The notes beneath the pieces are model-generated. The model made no database searches. It was not told the origin of the DNA and saw only the letters and a list, made by a program, of their open reading frames with translations. The translations under genes were made by a program, and so were the position numbers. This document shows, piece by piece, positions 49,568 through 59,229 of a stretch of DNA of 64,000 bases. Position 1 is the stretch's first letter, and every line of letters begins with the position of its first letter. This DNA comes from Candidatus Saccharimonadota bacterium (lineage in GTDB: Bacteria > Patescibacteriota > Saccharimonadia > Saccharimonadales > Saccharimonadaceae): NCBI GenBank assembly GCA_905371595.1, contig CAJPLU010000002.1, forward strand, positions 10,920 to 74,919. The letters are read 5' to 3'.

Positions 49568-51937
49568 GTGAATCAAAAACCATTGCAAATCAATTCTGAA
49601 ATCGGCGTACTCAAGACCGTACTGCTGCATCGGCCGGGCGAGGAGCTCGAGAATCTTACCCCTGATTATCTCAAGGACTTATTGTTTGATGATATTCCGC
49701 ACCTGAAGGTGGCACAGCAAGAGCACGATGAGTTTGCTAACGTCCTGCGCGACCATGGCGTCGAAGTGCTGTATTTGGACGAATTGGTAACAGAGGCGTT
49801 AAACAGTGATAATCTGAAAGCAGAATTTGTCGACGAAATGCTAGCAGCTTCCAAACAAGATTCGCGTCGAGTGACTCAAAGTCTGCGCGATTACCTATTG
49901 TCGATGCCGACCAACAAGATGGTGCGCAAAATTATGGCCGGTGTGCGCAAAGACGAGATTTCTCTACCGCCAGAGCATCACCAGCAGCTGCACGATATGG
50001 TCGAGCAAGACCATTATCCATTTTACCTAGATCCAATGCCGAATTTGTACTTTACACGCGATCCAGCCGCGACTATTGGCAACGGCTTGACGATCAACAA
50101 GATGCACTGGCCAGCCCGCCGCCGCGAGTCGCTGTTCATGCGCTATATCATCGACCATCACCCGCGATTTGCTGGCCACGATATTCCAGTTTGGTATAAT
50201 CGCGACGAGAAGTTCTCGATGGAGGGCGGCGACGAGCTGGTGTTGAATAGCGAAGCTATGGCCATCGGTATTAGTGAGCGCACTACCGCCGAGGCAATCG
50301 AGAAAATGGCAACTGAGTTGTTCGCTGATTCTAACTTCAAGAAAATTATTGCTCTCGAAATCCCGAAAAGCCACGCATTCATGCACCTAGATACAGTCTT
50401 CACAATGATCGATTACGACAAGTTCACGATCCACCCGGAGATTCGCGACTTTGAAGGCAAGATGAATCTGTTTATTCTCGAAAAAGTTGAAGGGCAAGCT
50501 TATCCGCGGATTACCAAGCAGCATGACCTTGAAAAAGCGTTGTGCGAAGCGCTGCATTTGCCAAAGATTAACCTGATTGAATGCGGCGGCGGCGATGAGA
50601 TTGCGGCAGCTCGCGAGCAGTGGAATGACGGTTCGAATACTTTGGCGATTGCGCCGGGCATGGTGGTGACTTACGACCGTAACTATGTCACTAATGCTAA
50701 ATTGCGCGAGGCTGGCGTCGAAGTTATCGAGGTTAGCGGTTCAGAACTCGGCCGCGGCCGCGGCGGCCCGCGCTGTATGAGTATGCCGCTGGTGCGCGAA
50801 GATCTGGACAACGAGCAGGTTACTGATAGAGTTACTTCGGCGGAGCGTTCGCTGGCAGCCACCTTGGCGGTACCAATGATTCAAGAGGAGCACGTCCGCA
50901 AAGTAGTGCCAGTAACTACAGATTCGACTACTGCAACGGTAGCTAAGCTGCCAACCAGTCTGAAGGGTCGCTCTTTTTTGACTTTGAAAGACTTCTCGCC
51001 AAGCGATATTCGGCTGATGCTTGATACAGCACACGACCTCAAGCAACAAAAGAAAGCGGGCAAAGCACACCGCATTCACGAGGGTAAACAAGTGGCTTTG
51101 CTCTTTGAAAAGACATCGACGCGAACTCGCTGCGCTTTTACGGTAGCTGCCAATGATTTAGGTGTGGCGCCAGAATTTCTCGGTAAAGACGATATTCAGC
51201 TAGGTAAAAAAGAGTCAGTTGAAGATACCGCTAAGGTGCTGGGCCGCATGTTTGATGGCATTGAATTCCGCGGCTTTAAGCATTCCAATGTCGAAGCGTT
51301 AGCGAAATATGCTGGCGTACCAGTCTGGAATGGCTTGACGGATACTTTCCATCCAACGCAGATTCTGGCAGATTTCATGACTATTGAGGAGCATGTCGGC
51401 AAGCTTAACGGCGCTAAGCTGGTCTTCGTTGGCGACGGACGCAATAATATGGCAAATAGCTTGCTGATTGGTGCGGCTAAAATGGGTGTTGACTTCCGTA
51501 TTTTGGCGCCGCGACAGCTGCATCCGTCGGGCGATCTAGTTAGCCTAGCACGTTCAATTGCTATGGAAACTGGCGCGAAGATTACGATCACTGATAACCG
51601 TGCCGAAGCACTAGAAGGCGCTGACGCTATCTACACTGATGTCTGGGTATCAATGGGTGAGGAAGACAAGTTCGCCGAGCGAATTGCCCTTCTCAAGCCA
51701 TACCAGGTCAATGCGCAAATGCTAGCCGAGACGCATAACCCGAACGTCAAATTCTTGCATTGTTTGCCATCATTCCATGACCTTAATACCGAGACTGGCC
51801 AGAAGATTCACGATCAATTCGGTCTTGACTCGATGGAGGTCACTGACGAGGTCTTTAGCGGCGAGCACAGCGTTGTCTTTGACGAGGCTGAAAACCGCAT
51901 GCACACTATCAAGGCTGTGATGGCATTGACGCTATAA
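49568..51937 (+). CDS. arcA-arcB: arginine deiminase - ornithine carbamoyltransferase fusion
   Basis: One 789-aa chain with the first two enzymes of the arginine deiminase pathway. Residues 1-415 are arginine deiminase (arginine to citrulline and ammonia): [44 protein letters not shown] and the nucleophile Cys403 in [14 protein letters not shown] linker of about 40 residues follows. From about 460 the chain is ornithine carbamoyltransferase (citrulline plus phosphate to ornithine and carbamoyl phosphate): STRTR at 517, FHPTQ, and HCLP at 731. All catalytic motifs are kept in both halves and no stop or frame change lies between. GTG 49568 follows GGAGG by 5 nt; a GTG at 49562 is also open. Confidence 0.95.
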   Translation: MNQKPLQINSEIGVLKTVLLHRPGEELENLTPDYLKDLLFDDIPHLKVAQQEHDEFANVLRDHGVEVLYLDELVTEALNSDNLKAEFVDEMLAASKQDSRRVTQSLRDYLLSMPTNKMVRKIMAGVRKDEISLPPEHHQQLHDMVEQDHYPFYLDPMPNLYFTRDPAATIGNGLTINKMHWPARRRESLFMRYIIDHHPRFAGHDIPVWYNRDEKFSMEGGDELVLNSEAMAIGISERTTAEAIEKMATELFADSNFKKIIALEIPKSHAFMHLDTVFTMIDYDKFTIHPEIRDFEGKMNLFILEKVEGQAYPRITKQHDLEKALCEALHLPKINLIECGGGDEIAAAREQWNDGSNTLAIAPGMVVTYDRNYVTNAKLREAGVEVIEVSGSELGRGRGGPRCMSMPLVREDLDNEQVTDRVTSAERSLAATLAVPMIQEEHVRKVVPVTTDSTTATVAKLPTSLKGRSFLTLKDFSPSDIRLMLDTAHDLKQQKKAGKAHRIHEGKQVALLFEKTSTRTRCAFTVAANDLGVAPEFLGKDDIQLGKKESVEDTAKVLGRMFDGIEFRGFKHSNVEALAKYAGVPVWNGLTDTFHPTQILADFMTIEEHVGKLNGAKLVFVGDGRNNMANSLLIGAAKMGVDFRILAPRQLHPSGDLVSLARSIAMETGAKITITDNRAEALEGADAIYTDVWVSMGEEDKFAERIALLKPYQVNAQMLAETHNPNVKFLHCLPSFHDLNTETGQKIHDQFGLDSMEVTDEVFSGEHSVVFDEAENRMHTIKAVMALTL

Positions 51938-51964
51938 ATCCGAGTTGAAGGAGGCTCGAACAAA

Positions 51965-53446
51965 ATGGCAATCAAACAATTAGCAAGAAAAAAGGACGGG
52001 TTAGGACTCTGGTCTCTGACCGGCTTAGTGGTCGGCAGTATGATCGGTGCAGGTATCTTTAACCTTGTTCAAGGTACAGCTGAGGCGGCTGGTCCGCTGG
52101 CGACGATTATTGCGTGGCTGATTACGGGTGTTGGAATGATATTCCTGATTCTCAGCTTCCGCAACCTGACTATCAAAAAGCCAAAACTTAACGCTGGCGT
52201 GTATAGCTACGCTGAGGCTGGCTTTGGCAAGTATGTTGGCTTTAATTCGGCGTGGGGTTACTGGATTTCTGCCTGGATTGGTAATATTGCTTATGCAGTA
52301 GCCGTTTTCTCGGCGCTTGGTTATTTCTTTCCAGACTTGTTTGGCAAAGGGCAAAACTGGGCGTCAGTGGTTGGCATGTCAGTACTGCTGTGGAGTGTTC
52401 ATTTATTAATCCTTAAGGGTGTCAAAACGGCAAGCTTTATTAATGCTTTGGTGACGGCGGCGAAATTAATCCCGCTTGCAATCTTTTTGCTAGCGATATT
52501 CTTGTCGTTCAAGGTCGGCTTGTTTAACCAAGACCTTTGGGGCTTAGCCGGCAACAACTTTGATATGGGCGCTGTGATTGAGCAGGTCAAGAATATGATG
52601 CTGGTTACCGTCTGGGTGTTTATCGGTATCGAGGGTGCAGTCGTATTTTCGGGCCACGCCAAGAAGCGCAGCGATATCATCAAGGCAACATTGATTGGTT
52701 TCGCTGGCGTGCTTTCGATTTATGTGCTGATGACGGTGCTGGCTTTTGGTGTAGCAACTCAGAAAGATCTGGCTGCACTAGGTAGTCCGGCAATGTCGAT
52801 GCTGTTGGAACGCTTGGTTGGCCCGTGGGGCGCTTGGCTGGTTAATATCGGCTTGATGATTGCAGTTTTGGGCGGTTGGCTAGCTTGGACGATGTTTGCT
52901 GCCGAACTACCGTATCAGGCAGCTAAGAATAAGACCTTCCCATCGATTTTTGCCAAAGAAAACAAAGTTGGCGCGCCAGTAGTATCACTATTGGTGACCA
53001 ATATACTAGTACAATTCTTCCTGCTAACGATTCCTGGCACCGAAGGTTCAGCGTACAATATTGGTATTTCGATTGCTACTTCGGCTATCTTGATTCCGTA
53101 TGCTCTAACGGCGTTTTATCAATTGAAAGTTTCTCTGCAAGAGAAGAAAACCGTTAAGTACCGCGCCTTTAATATCTTTGTGGGTGTGATGGCTAGTGTT
53201 TACGCAGTATGGCTAGTGTATGCGGCTGGTATGCAATATCTGCTCATAACAGTGTTCTTGTACGCACCAGGCATGCTGGTCTACGTCTTGATGCAGATCA
53301 AGAATCGCAAGAAGATTTTCACGCTATACGAGCTACTTTTGGCGGTTATCGTGATTGCGCTATTTGCTTACGCAGTGCAGCAACTGTTGGCTGGTGCGCT
53401 GGATGATACGTTAGGCATTAAAATCGCCGATTTAATCGGTCAATGA
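51965..53446 (+). CDS. arcD: arginine/ornithine antiporter (APC family)
   Basis: A 493-aa transporter with about 12-13 membrane helices that exchanges external arginine for internal ornithine. The APC pattern is visible in GLVVGSMIGAGIFNL (helix 1 unwound region), GVYSYAEAGFGKYVGF and IGIEGAVVFSG. GAAGGAGG lies 9 nt before the ATG. The neighbours make the arginine/ornithine role likely. It is followed by an intrinsic terminator before the next arc gene. Confidence 0.92.
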   Translation: MAIKQLARKKDGLGLWSLTGLVVGSMIGAGIFNLVQGTAEAAGPLATIIAWLITGVGMIFLILSFRNLTIKKPKLNAGVYSYAEAGFGKYVGFNSAWGYWISAWIGNIAYAVAVFSALGYFFPDLFGKGQNWASVVGMSVLLWSVHLLILKGVKTASFINALVTAAKLIPLAIFLLAIFLSFKVGLFNQDLWGLAGNNFDMGAVIEQVKNMMLVTVWVFIGIEGAVVFSGHAKKRSDIIKATLIGFAGVLSIYVLMTVLAFGVATQKDLAALGSPAMSMLLERLVGPWGAWLVNIGLMIAVLGGWLAWTMFAAELPYQAAKNKTFPSIFAKENKVGAPVVSLLVTNILVQFFLLTIPGTEGSAYNIGISIATSAILIPYALTAFYQLKVSLQEKKTVKYRAFNIFVGVMASVYAVWLVYAAGMQYLLITVFLYAPGMLVYVLMQIKNRKKIFTLYELLLAVIVIALFAYAVQQLLAGALDDTLGIKIADLIGQ

Positions 53447-53457
53447 TAATAAATGAA

Positions 53458-53490
53458 ACGGGCGCGCCTGAAATACAGCGCGCCCGTTTT
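53458..53490 (+). terminator. terminator inside the arc operon
   Basis: ACGGGCGCGC (53458-53467), 10-nt loop, GCGCGCCCGT (53478-53487), TTTT. A perfect 10-bp GC stem, 10 bp before the ribosome site of the next gene. It probably lowers or separates expression of the distal genes, or protects the upstream mRNA end. Confidence 0.88.
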
Positions 53491-53509
53491 ACCAAATGAA
53501 GGAGAAAAG

Positions 53510-54283
53510 ATGTTTAAGTACGCCATCGTTCGCCGTCCGTCACATAGTTTGATTGATGGTATCAGCCAAACGCCAGAAATGGGCAAGCCGGACTATGATT
53601 TAGCATTGCAGCAGCATAATCGCTATGTCGAAATTTTGCGCGAATGCGGTTTGGAAGTGACGGTTCTAGAGGCCAACGAGGATTATCCAGACAGCGTGTT
53701 TATCGAGGATAACGCACTGTGTACGCCGCGCGGTGTAGCAATTTTGTCGCGTCCCGGCGCTGAAAGCCGTCGTGGCGAGGCTAGTCTGCCGGATTTGCGC
53801 GAAGCTTTGGCGCGTTACTATGATGATATTGAACAAGTTGTCGAGCCAGGCACAACTGATCCAGGCGATATCATGATGGTAGGCGACCATTATTACATCG
53901 GGTTAAGCGGACGCACCAATCAAGCGGCAGCCGACCAAATCACGGCAATTCTCGAGAAGCATGGTATGACCGCCGAGACGGTACCGGTGACTGGAATTTT
54001 ACACCTGAAAGACGATGTGGTCTACTTAGATAATAACAACTTAATTGTCGCTAAAGCTTACGAAAATCATCCAGCTTTTGCTAACTTTAATAAGCTAGTC
54101 GTTGATGACGATGAATACTATGCAGTGAATAGTTTGTGGATAAATGGCAAGGTAATCGTGCCAGAAGGCTTCCCGAAAACTGAGCAGAAGATTCGCGATT
54201 GCGGTTACGAAGTGATTCTGATCAATACTAGCGAGTTTGAGAAAATTACTGGCAGCTTAACTTGCATGTCGTTGAGGTTTTAA
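53510..54283 (+). CDS. DDAH-like (dimethylarginine dimethylaminohydrolase) guanidino hydrolase
   Basis: A 257-aa member of the guanidino-group-modifying superfamily, much shorter than arginine deiminase. Conserved parts are FKYAIVRRPSHSL, YPDSVFIEDNALC, GILHLKDDVVYL (catalytic His) and the C-terminal nucleophile Cys in GSLTCMSLRF. The length and motifs fit DDAH, which turns N-methylated arginines into citrulline. A citrullinase-like or other guanidinium substrate remains possible. ATG 53510 follows AAGGAG; codons upstream lie in the terminator. Citrulline made here would feed the carbamoyltransferase half of the fusion. Confidence 0.85.
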   Translation: MFKYAIVRRPSHSLIDGISQTPEMGKPDYDLALQQHNRYVEILRECGLEVTVLEANEDYPDSVFIEDNALCTPRGVAILSRPGAESRRGEASLPDLREALARYYDDIEQVVEPGTTDPGDIMMVGDHYYIGLSGRTNQAAADQITAILEKHGMTAETVPVTGILHLKDDVVYLDNNNLIVAKAYENHPAFANFNKLVVDDDEYYAVNSLWINGKVIVPEGFPKTEQKIRDCGYEVILINTSEFEKITGSLTCMSLRF

Positions 54284-54287
54284 CAAC

Positions 54288-55232
54288 ATGCCGGGTAAGA
54301 TTGTAGTTGCACTTGGCGGCAATGCTTTGCAAAAGCAAGGCGAGGCTTCGGCTCATGCTCAACAAGATGTCGCCGACGAGACAGCACGCCAGCTAGTGCC
54401 GTTGATTTTGGCTGGTTATCAGCTGGTAATCGTTCACGGCAACGGGCCGCAAGTTGGTAATATTGTTTTGCACGAAGAAGCAATTAACACACCAGAAGTA
54501 CCGACTTTCCCGCTCGATACGTGCGTAGCGATGAGCCAAGGAGCGATCGGTTTTTGGTTGCAGCAAGCGTTGATTGACGAATTCTCGCGCCGGCAGATGA
54601 AAAGCGTCGCTTCGACAGTTGTTACGCAAGTAGTGGTTGACGCTAACGATCCAGCTTTTAGTAATCCTACGAAGCCAATAGGCGTATTTTATCAGACCGA
54701 AGCAGAAGCTCGGCAGGCTGCTAACGGTCGTAACTTCACATTCAAAGAAGATGCTGGGCGCGGTTGGCGGCGCGTGGTACCGTCGCCGAAGCCGCAGCGG
54801 ATTGTCGAAGAGTATACGGTCAAGGCAATGATTGATGCTGGCGTGACGGTTATCACGGGTGGCGGTGGCGGTGTGCCGGTTGTTGAAACTGTCAGTGATG
54901 GCTTAGAGGGGGTCGAGGCAGTAATTGATAAGGATTTCACAGCGGCAGTAGTGGCTGATGCGATTGATGCCGAAGCACTGGTGATATTAACGGCAGTTGA
55001 TGGCGCGATGGTTGATTATGGTAAACCGACCGCGCGCACAATTGGACGCACTAATCGCCAAGAGATGCAGCGCTACATTGACGAAAATCAGTTCGCGCCG
55101 GGCAGTATGCTACCCAAAGTGCAAGCGGCCTTGAAATTTGTCGAAAAGCCAGGTCGCCGAGCGATTATCGCTAGCTTAGGCAGCGCCGAACAAGCCCTGG
55201 CTGGGCAGGTCGGTACTATTATCGAGAGCTAA
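54288..55232 (+). CDS. arcC: carbamate kinase
   Basis: Makes ATP from carbamoyl phosphate and ADP, the energy-yielding last step of arginine breakdown. The 314-aa length is typical. Conserved motifs: VVALGGNALQ, VIHGNGPQVG, TGGGGGVPVV, AVIDKDFTAAVVAD and FAPGSMLPKVQAAL. It starts 4 bp after the DDAH-like gene, so both probably share the same mRNA. A terminator-like hairpin follows. Confidence 0.95.
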   Translation: MPGKIVVALGGNALQKQGEASAHAQQDVADETARQLVPLILAGYQLVIVHGNGPQVGNIVLHEEAINTPEVPTFPLDTCVAMSQGAIGFWLQQALIDEFSRRQMKSVASTVVTQVVVDANDPAFSNPTKPIGVFYQTEAEARQAANGRNFTFKEDAGRGWRRVVPSPKPQRIVEEYTVKAMIDAGVTVITGGGGGVPVVETVSDGLEGVEAVIDKDFTAAVVADAIDAEALVILTAVDGAMVDYGKPTARTIGRTNRQEMQRYIDENQFAPGSMLPKVQAALKFVEKPGRRAIIASLGSAEQALAGQVGTIIES

Positions 55233-55251
55233 CTAATTTCTATAAGCACAG

Positions 55252-55293
55252 CAAAATAGCGCGAGTTTTAGATCGGGCTATTTTGTATATTTT
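55252..55293 (+). terminator. terminator after arcC
   Basis: CAAAATAGC (55252-55260) pairs with GCTATTTTG (55277-55285), with a 16-nt loop, then an A/T-rich run. AT-rich stem, so moderate strength. Confidence 0.65.
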
Positions 55294-55303
55294 GCTAATA
55301 CGG

Positions 55304-55332
55304 TTGACGTTTTTCGCTAACTTTCTTATACT
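55304..55332 (+). promoter_or_regulatory. groESL promoter
   Basis: TTGACG (55304-55309), 17 bp, TATACT (55327-55332). The CIRCE operator begins 6 bp after the -10, covering the transcription start. Confidence 0.88.
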
Positions 55333-55338
55333 TGGGTC

Positions 55339-55363
55339 TAGCACTCTACGGTCAAGAGTGCTA
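55339..55363 (+). promoter_or_regulatory. CIRCE operator (HrcA site)
   Basis: TAGCACTC, nine bases, GAGTGCTA: the CIRCE inverted repeat with its canonical 9-bp spacer. It implies repression of groESL by HrcA, relieved on heat shock. hrcA is not in the window. Confidence 0.95.
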
Positions 55364-55391
55364 AAATAGATTAGAAAAGGAGGATATAATC

Positions 55392-55658
55392 ATGAGTTCA
55401 CCAATCAAGCCAATGGCGCATTATGTCGTGGCTGTTAAAGAAAAGAAGCCAGAAAAAACAGCTAGCGGCATTTTTTTGCCAGAATCAGCGCAAGAAAAAT
55501 CAGAAGCTGCTAAGGTAGTGGCTGTTGGCTCGGCAGTCAAAGATGTGGCTGACGGCGAACGGGTTGTCTACAAAAACTACGCAGCGACGACTATCAAGCT
55601 TGACAAGGAAGAATATTTAATTATCAAAGACGAGGATATCCTCGCTACAATTGAATAG
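55392..55658 (+). CDS. groES: co-chaperonin GroES
   Basis: An 88-aa GroES, the heptameric lid of the GroEL chamber. KPMAHYVVAVKEKKPEKTAS, GIFLPESAQEKSEAAKVVAV and the C-terminal EYLIIKDEDILATIE are typical. The mobile loop (EKTASGIFLPE) is present. AAGGAGG precedes the ATG. It is 9 bp before groEL. Confidence 0.95.
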   Translation: MSSPIKPMAHYVVAVKEKKPEKTASGIFLPESAQEKSEAAKVVAVGSAVKDVADGERVVYKNYAATTIKLDKEEYLIIKDEDILATIE

Positions 55659-55667
55659 GAGAAAAAT

Positions 55668-57308
55668 ATGGCAAAAAAAGTTTTTTACGATGAAGATGCG
55701 CGTGCTCGCGTATTGGCTGGCGCAAAAATTTTGTATAACGCTGTGAAAACAACGATGGGGCCAAAAGGCCGCAACGTAGTTATCGGCAAAAGTTACGGCG
55801 GCCCGAGCGTGACGCACGATGGTGTGACAGTTGCGAAAAGTATTGATATCGACGAAGCTGATGACGAGACGCTTGGCTTCAAAGTTGGCGCCGAACTTAT
55901 CAAACAGGCTGCTAACAAGATGAATGATGTAGCTGGCGACGGCACTACGACAGTGACGGTTTTAACTTATCATATTTTAAACGAAGCTAATAAGCTAATT
56001 GCAGCTGGCCACAATCCGATGTTACTACGCAAAGGTTTAGAACGTGCTGCTAGCGAGATTATCAAAGAGCTCGGTAAGCTCGCCGATGATATCCGCGGCG
56101 ACAAAAAGCGTATCGCTGAAGTGGCGACAATCTCCGCAGGCGATGAGGCGATTGGCAAACTAATCGCTGACGTCATAGAAAAGATTGGTCCGAACGGCGT
56201 GGTGACGGTTGAAGAGGGCCGCGGCTTAGAGCTTGAAAGCGAAGTAGTCGAAGGTTTCACGGTACAGCGCGGTTTTGTCAGCCCGTACATGGTGACCGAT
56301 GCTAAGCGCATGGAAGCAGTTTACGACAAGCCAGCTATTGTAGTAACTGATAAGAAAGTCTCTTCGGCGCAAGAATTTGTACCGTTACTCGAAATGATTG
56401 CTCAAACTGGTAAGAAAGATTTGGTACTGATCGCCGATGATGTTGATGGCGAAGCGCTGAGTTTGTTGGTGCTAAACCGGCTTAAAGGTGCTTTCAATAC
56501 CTTGGCTATCAAAGCGCCTAGCGATAAAGATATACTCTACGATATCGCAGCGCTGGTTGGCGCTAAAGTTATCACCGAGGATACCGGTATGTTGTTTGAT
56601 AACGTTGGCAGCGATGTTATTGGTTCAGCGCGTAAGGTTATTGCCACCAAAGATTTGACGACTATCGTCGAAGGTGAAGGCTCAAAGGCAGCAGTTAGCG
56701 CTCGCGTCGATCAAATTGAACTGGAAACTGATAATGCTACCAGCGACTACACTAAGAAGAGCCTGCAAAAGCGTCATGCAGCGTTGACTGGCGAAGTAGC
56801 GGTAATCAAAGTTGGCGGTGCGACCGAGACCGAAATTGAAGAAAAGAAATATCGTGTCGATGACGCTGTGGCTGCTGTCAAAGCAGCGCTAGCTGAAGGT
56901 ATTGTGCCAGGCGGCGGTGTCACGCTAGTCAACCTAGCTGGTAGCTATAAACGTTCTAGCAGCAAAGACTCTTCGGTATTGGCGGGTGAAGATTTGCTTA
57001 TCCACGCTCTAGAGCAGCCGTTTCGAATTTTGCTCGGTAATTCTGGCTTGAATGCGGACGAATGGTTGCCGCAGGTCAAAAAAGCCAAAGCTGGCCAAGG
57101 TATCAACGTCAACCACCCGAATGAATTGCTTGATCTAAAGTCGGCAGGCGTAGTTGACCCAGTACGCGTTACCAAGGAGGCCTTGCAGAATGCTGCCTCA
57201 ATTGCCGGTACAGCGATGACGATGGGCGCATTGGTTGTTGATCTGCCAGAGAAAGAAACGCCAGGTGCTGCTATGCCAAATATGGGCGGCGGTATGGGTA
57301 TGTACTAA
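55668..57308 (+). CDS. groEL: chaperonin GroEL
   Basis: A 546-aa chaperonin that folds cytosolic proteins. VKTTMGPKGRNVVI and VAGDGTTTVTVL bind ATP. The apical domain region (EGFTVQRGFVSPYMVTD) and EGIVPGGGVTLVNL are conserved. The C-terminus ends MPNMGGGMGMY, a short Gly-Met tail. It forms the groESL operon under CIRCE control. Confidence 0.97.
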   Translation: MAKKVFYDEDARARVLAGAKILYNAVKTTMGPKGRNVVIGKSYGGPSVTHDGVTVAKSIDIDEADDETLGFKVGAELIKQAANKMNDVAGDGTTTVTVLTYHILNEANKLIAAGHNPMLLRKGLERAASEIIKELGKLADDIRGDKKRIAEVATISAGDEAIGKLIADVIEKIGPNGVVTVEEGRGLELESEVVEGFTVQRGFVSPYMVTDAKRMEAVYDKPAIVVTDKKVSSAQEFVPLLEMIAQTGKKDLVLIADDVDGEALSLLVLNRLKGAFNTLAIKAPSDKDILYDIAALVGAKVITEDTGMLFDNVGSDVIGSARKVIATKDLTTIVEGEGSKAAVSARVDQIELETDNATSDYTKKSLQKRHAALTGEVAVIKVGGATETEIEEKKYRVDDAVAAVKAALAEGIVPGGGVTLVNLAGSYKRSSSKDSSVLAGEDLLIHALEQPFRILLGNSGLNADEWLPQVKKAKAGQGINVNHPNELLDLKSAGVVDPVRVTKEALQNAASIAGTAMTMGALVVDLPEKETPGAAMPNMGGGMGMY

Positions 57309-57337
57309 ATTTATTCGTTGTATACCAGACAGCGTAG

Positions 57338-57365
57338 AGCCCACCGTTATGCGGTGGGCTTTCTT
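57338..57365 (+). terminator. terminator after groEL
   Basis: AGCCCACCG (57338-57346), TTATG loop, CGGTGGGCT (57352-57360), then TTCTT. A perfect 9-bp stem. Confidence 0.92.
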
Positions 57366-57372
57366 GACAAAC

Positions 57373-57401
57373 TTGACAAAAAGTAGTTTATGGCCTAGAA
57401 T
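57373..57401 (+). promoter_or_regulatory. promoter of the ABC exporter pair
   Basis: TTGACA (57373-57378), 17 bp, TAGAAT (57396-57401). A second TTGACA sits at 57364-57369. The leader is about 58 nt and carries AAGGGGG before GTG 57466. Confidence 0.75.
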
Positions 57402-57465
57402 ATTGCATAGTGTAAATTTGCCAAATATGGCTAATCTCTGAAGCTGCAATAATAAAAGGGGGTTT

Positions 57466-59229
57466 GTGAAGCATCTATTACGAATTTTTAGCAACTACTG
57501 GCTGATGTTTATCGTCCTGGTTGGCTTTACCTATGCCATGGTGATGGCGAATTTGTGGCTGCCTGATAAGATGTCGGAAATTGTCAATAACGGCATCATC
57601 AAGCAAGATATGCCGGCGATTTGGCATAATGGTTGGCAAATGATTTTGGTGACGGCAGCTGGCGGGATTTGTTCGATTATCATTGGGCTTTTGGCGTCGC
57701 GAATTGCCACGGGCATGGCACAGAGATTGCGCAAGGAATTGTTCGAGCGGATAGAGAGTTTCGCGCTGGCTGATTTCAATAAGTTTTCGACTGCCTCGCT
57801 GATCACCCGCTCGACCAACGATATTCAGCAAATTCAAATGACGTCAATCCTGTTATTGCGCCTGGCGTTGATGGCGCCGATCATGGCAATTGGCGGTTTG
57901 CAAAAAGCCATCCACAACGCGCCAAATTTGAGCTGGATCATCGCGCTGGCAGTGTCGGTGCTGCTGGTCGTCATCGCTATGCTGTTCGTGATTGCTGTGC
58001 CGCGGTTCAAAAAATTGCAGACGCTGGTGGATAAACTCAATTTGGTGACGCGCGAAAACCTGGTCGGCTTAAAAGTTATTCGCGCCTTTCACAACGAAAA
58101 AATTGAGCAGAAAAAATTCCAGCAAGCTAACACCGAGCTGAATAAGATGAATTTATTTGTTAATCGGCTGATGATGCTGCTTGATCCAATCATGACGCTG
58201 GTGATGAACTTTTCTAGCGTGGCGATTGTCTGGTTCGGCGCACATTTGATTAGTAGCGGTAATCTACAGATTGGTAATATGATGGCGTTTTTGGAGTACG
58301 CCATGCAGGTGATTATTTCGTTTTTGCTGCTGTCGATGGTGTTCATCATGGTGCCGCGGGCAGCTGTGTCGGTAAAGCGGGTGGGCGAGGTGTTGGACAC
58401 GCTGCCGTCAATTGTTGACCCGCAGTCGCCGCAGCAATTGCCACATGACGCTACGGGTAAAATCGAATTCAAAGATGTCACCTTTACTTATCCAGACGCT
58501 GATCTGCCGGTGCTCTCCAGCATCAATTTCACGGCCGAACCGGGGCAAACCACGGCGTTCATTGGCAGTACTGGGTCTGGTAAATCGACGTTGATCAATT
58601 TGATTCCGCGCTTTTACGATGTGTCGGCCGGGCAGATCTTGCTGGACGGCGTGGATATTCGCCAGCTCAAACTGGAAGATTTGTACGATCAAATCGGCTA
58701 CGTGCCGCAAAAGGGCGTGTTGTTTAGCGGGACGATTGCCAGTAATATCAATTACGGTAACGCCAAAGCCAGCCAAAAATTGGTCGAGAAATCCGCTAAA
58801 ATTGCTCAAGCCGCCGAGTTCGTCAGCGAGCTAAAAAACGGTTACAAAAATGACATTGCTCAAGGCGGTAGCAATGTTTCCGGCGGTCAGCGGCAGCGTT
58901 TGTCGATTGCTCGGGCGATTGCCGTTAATCCAAATGTCTACATTTTTGACGATTCGTTTTCGGCACTGGATTTCAAGACTGATGCCAAATTACGCTCGGC
59001 ACTGGCTAAAGAAACCAAGCATAAAACCGTATTCATCGTCGGTCAGCGCATCAATACCATCATGAACGCTGACAAAATCATCGTGCTGGACGAAGGTAAA
59101 ATTGTCGGTCAAGGCACGCACCAGGAACTGATGAAAAATTGCCAAGTCTATCAAGAAATTGCTGCCTCCCAGCTCTCAGAAGACGACCTGCAGAAAATGT
59201 CAGCGACGACCCCGAAAGGAGCGGCGTAA
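57466..59229 (+). CDS. heterodimeric ABC exporter, subunit with degenerate ATP site
   Basis: A 587-aa half transporter: six membrane helices (about 1-320) and a nucleotide-binding domain (about 340-575). Walker A is GSTGSGKST and the signature NVSGGQRQRLSIARA. The Walker B end is FDDSFSALD, with Asp where the catalytic Glu should be, and the switch His is replaced by Gln (VGQRINTI). Such changes mark the non-catalytic site of heterodimeric exporters. It starts at GTG 57466 after AAGGGGG. Its stop overlaps the partner's ATG (TAATG). Substrate unknown; drug or lipid export is typical. Confidence 0.93.
   Translation: MKHLLRIFSNYWLMFIVLVGFTYAMVMANLWLPDKMSEIVNNGIIKQDMPAIWHNGWQMILVTAAGGICSIIIGLLASRIATGMAQRLRKELFERIESFALADFNKFSTASLITRSTNDIQQIQMTSILLLRLALMAPIMAIGGLQKAIHNAPNLSWIIALAVSVLLVVIAMLFVIAVPRFKKLQTLVDKLNLVTRENLVGLKVIRAFHNEKIEQKKFQQANTELNKMNLFVNRLMMLLDPIMTLVMNFSSVAIVWFGAHLISSGNLQIGNMMAFLEYAMQVIISFLLLSMVFIMVPRAAVSVKRVGEVLDTLPSIVDPQSPQQLPHDATGKIEFKDVTFTYPDADLPVLSSINFTAEPGQTTAFIGSTGSGKSTLINLIPRFYDVSAGQILLDGVDIRQLKLEDLYDQIGYVPQKGVLFSGTIASNINYGNAKASQKLVEKSAKIAQAAEFVSELKNGYKNDIAQGGSNVSGGQRQRLSIARAIAVNPNVYIFDDSFSALDFKTDAKLRSALAKETKHKTVFIVGQRINTIMNADKIIVLDEGKIVGQGTHQELMKNCQVYQEIAASQLSEDDLQKMSATTPKGAA

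Noticed and set aside
53453..53509. Upstream ATG of the DDAH-like gene at 53453
   Set aside because: The 19 extra codons run through the terminator hairpin and have no ribosome site; ATG 53510 follows AAGGAG.
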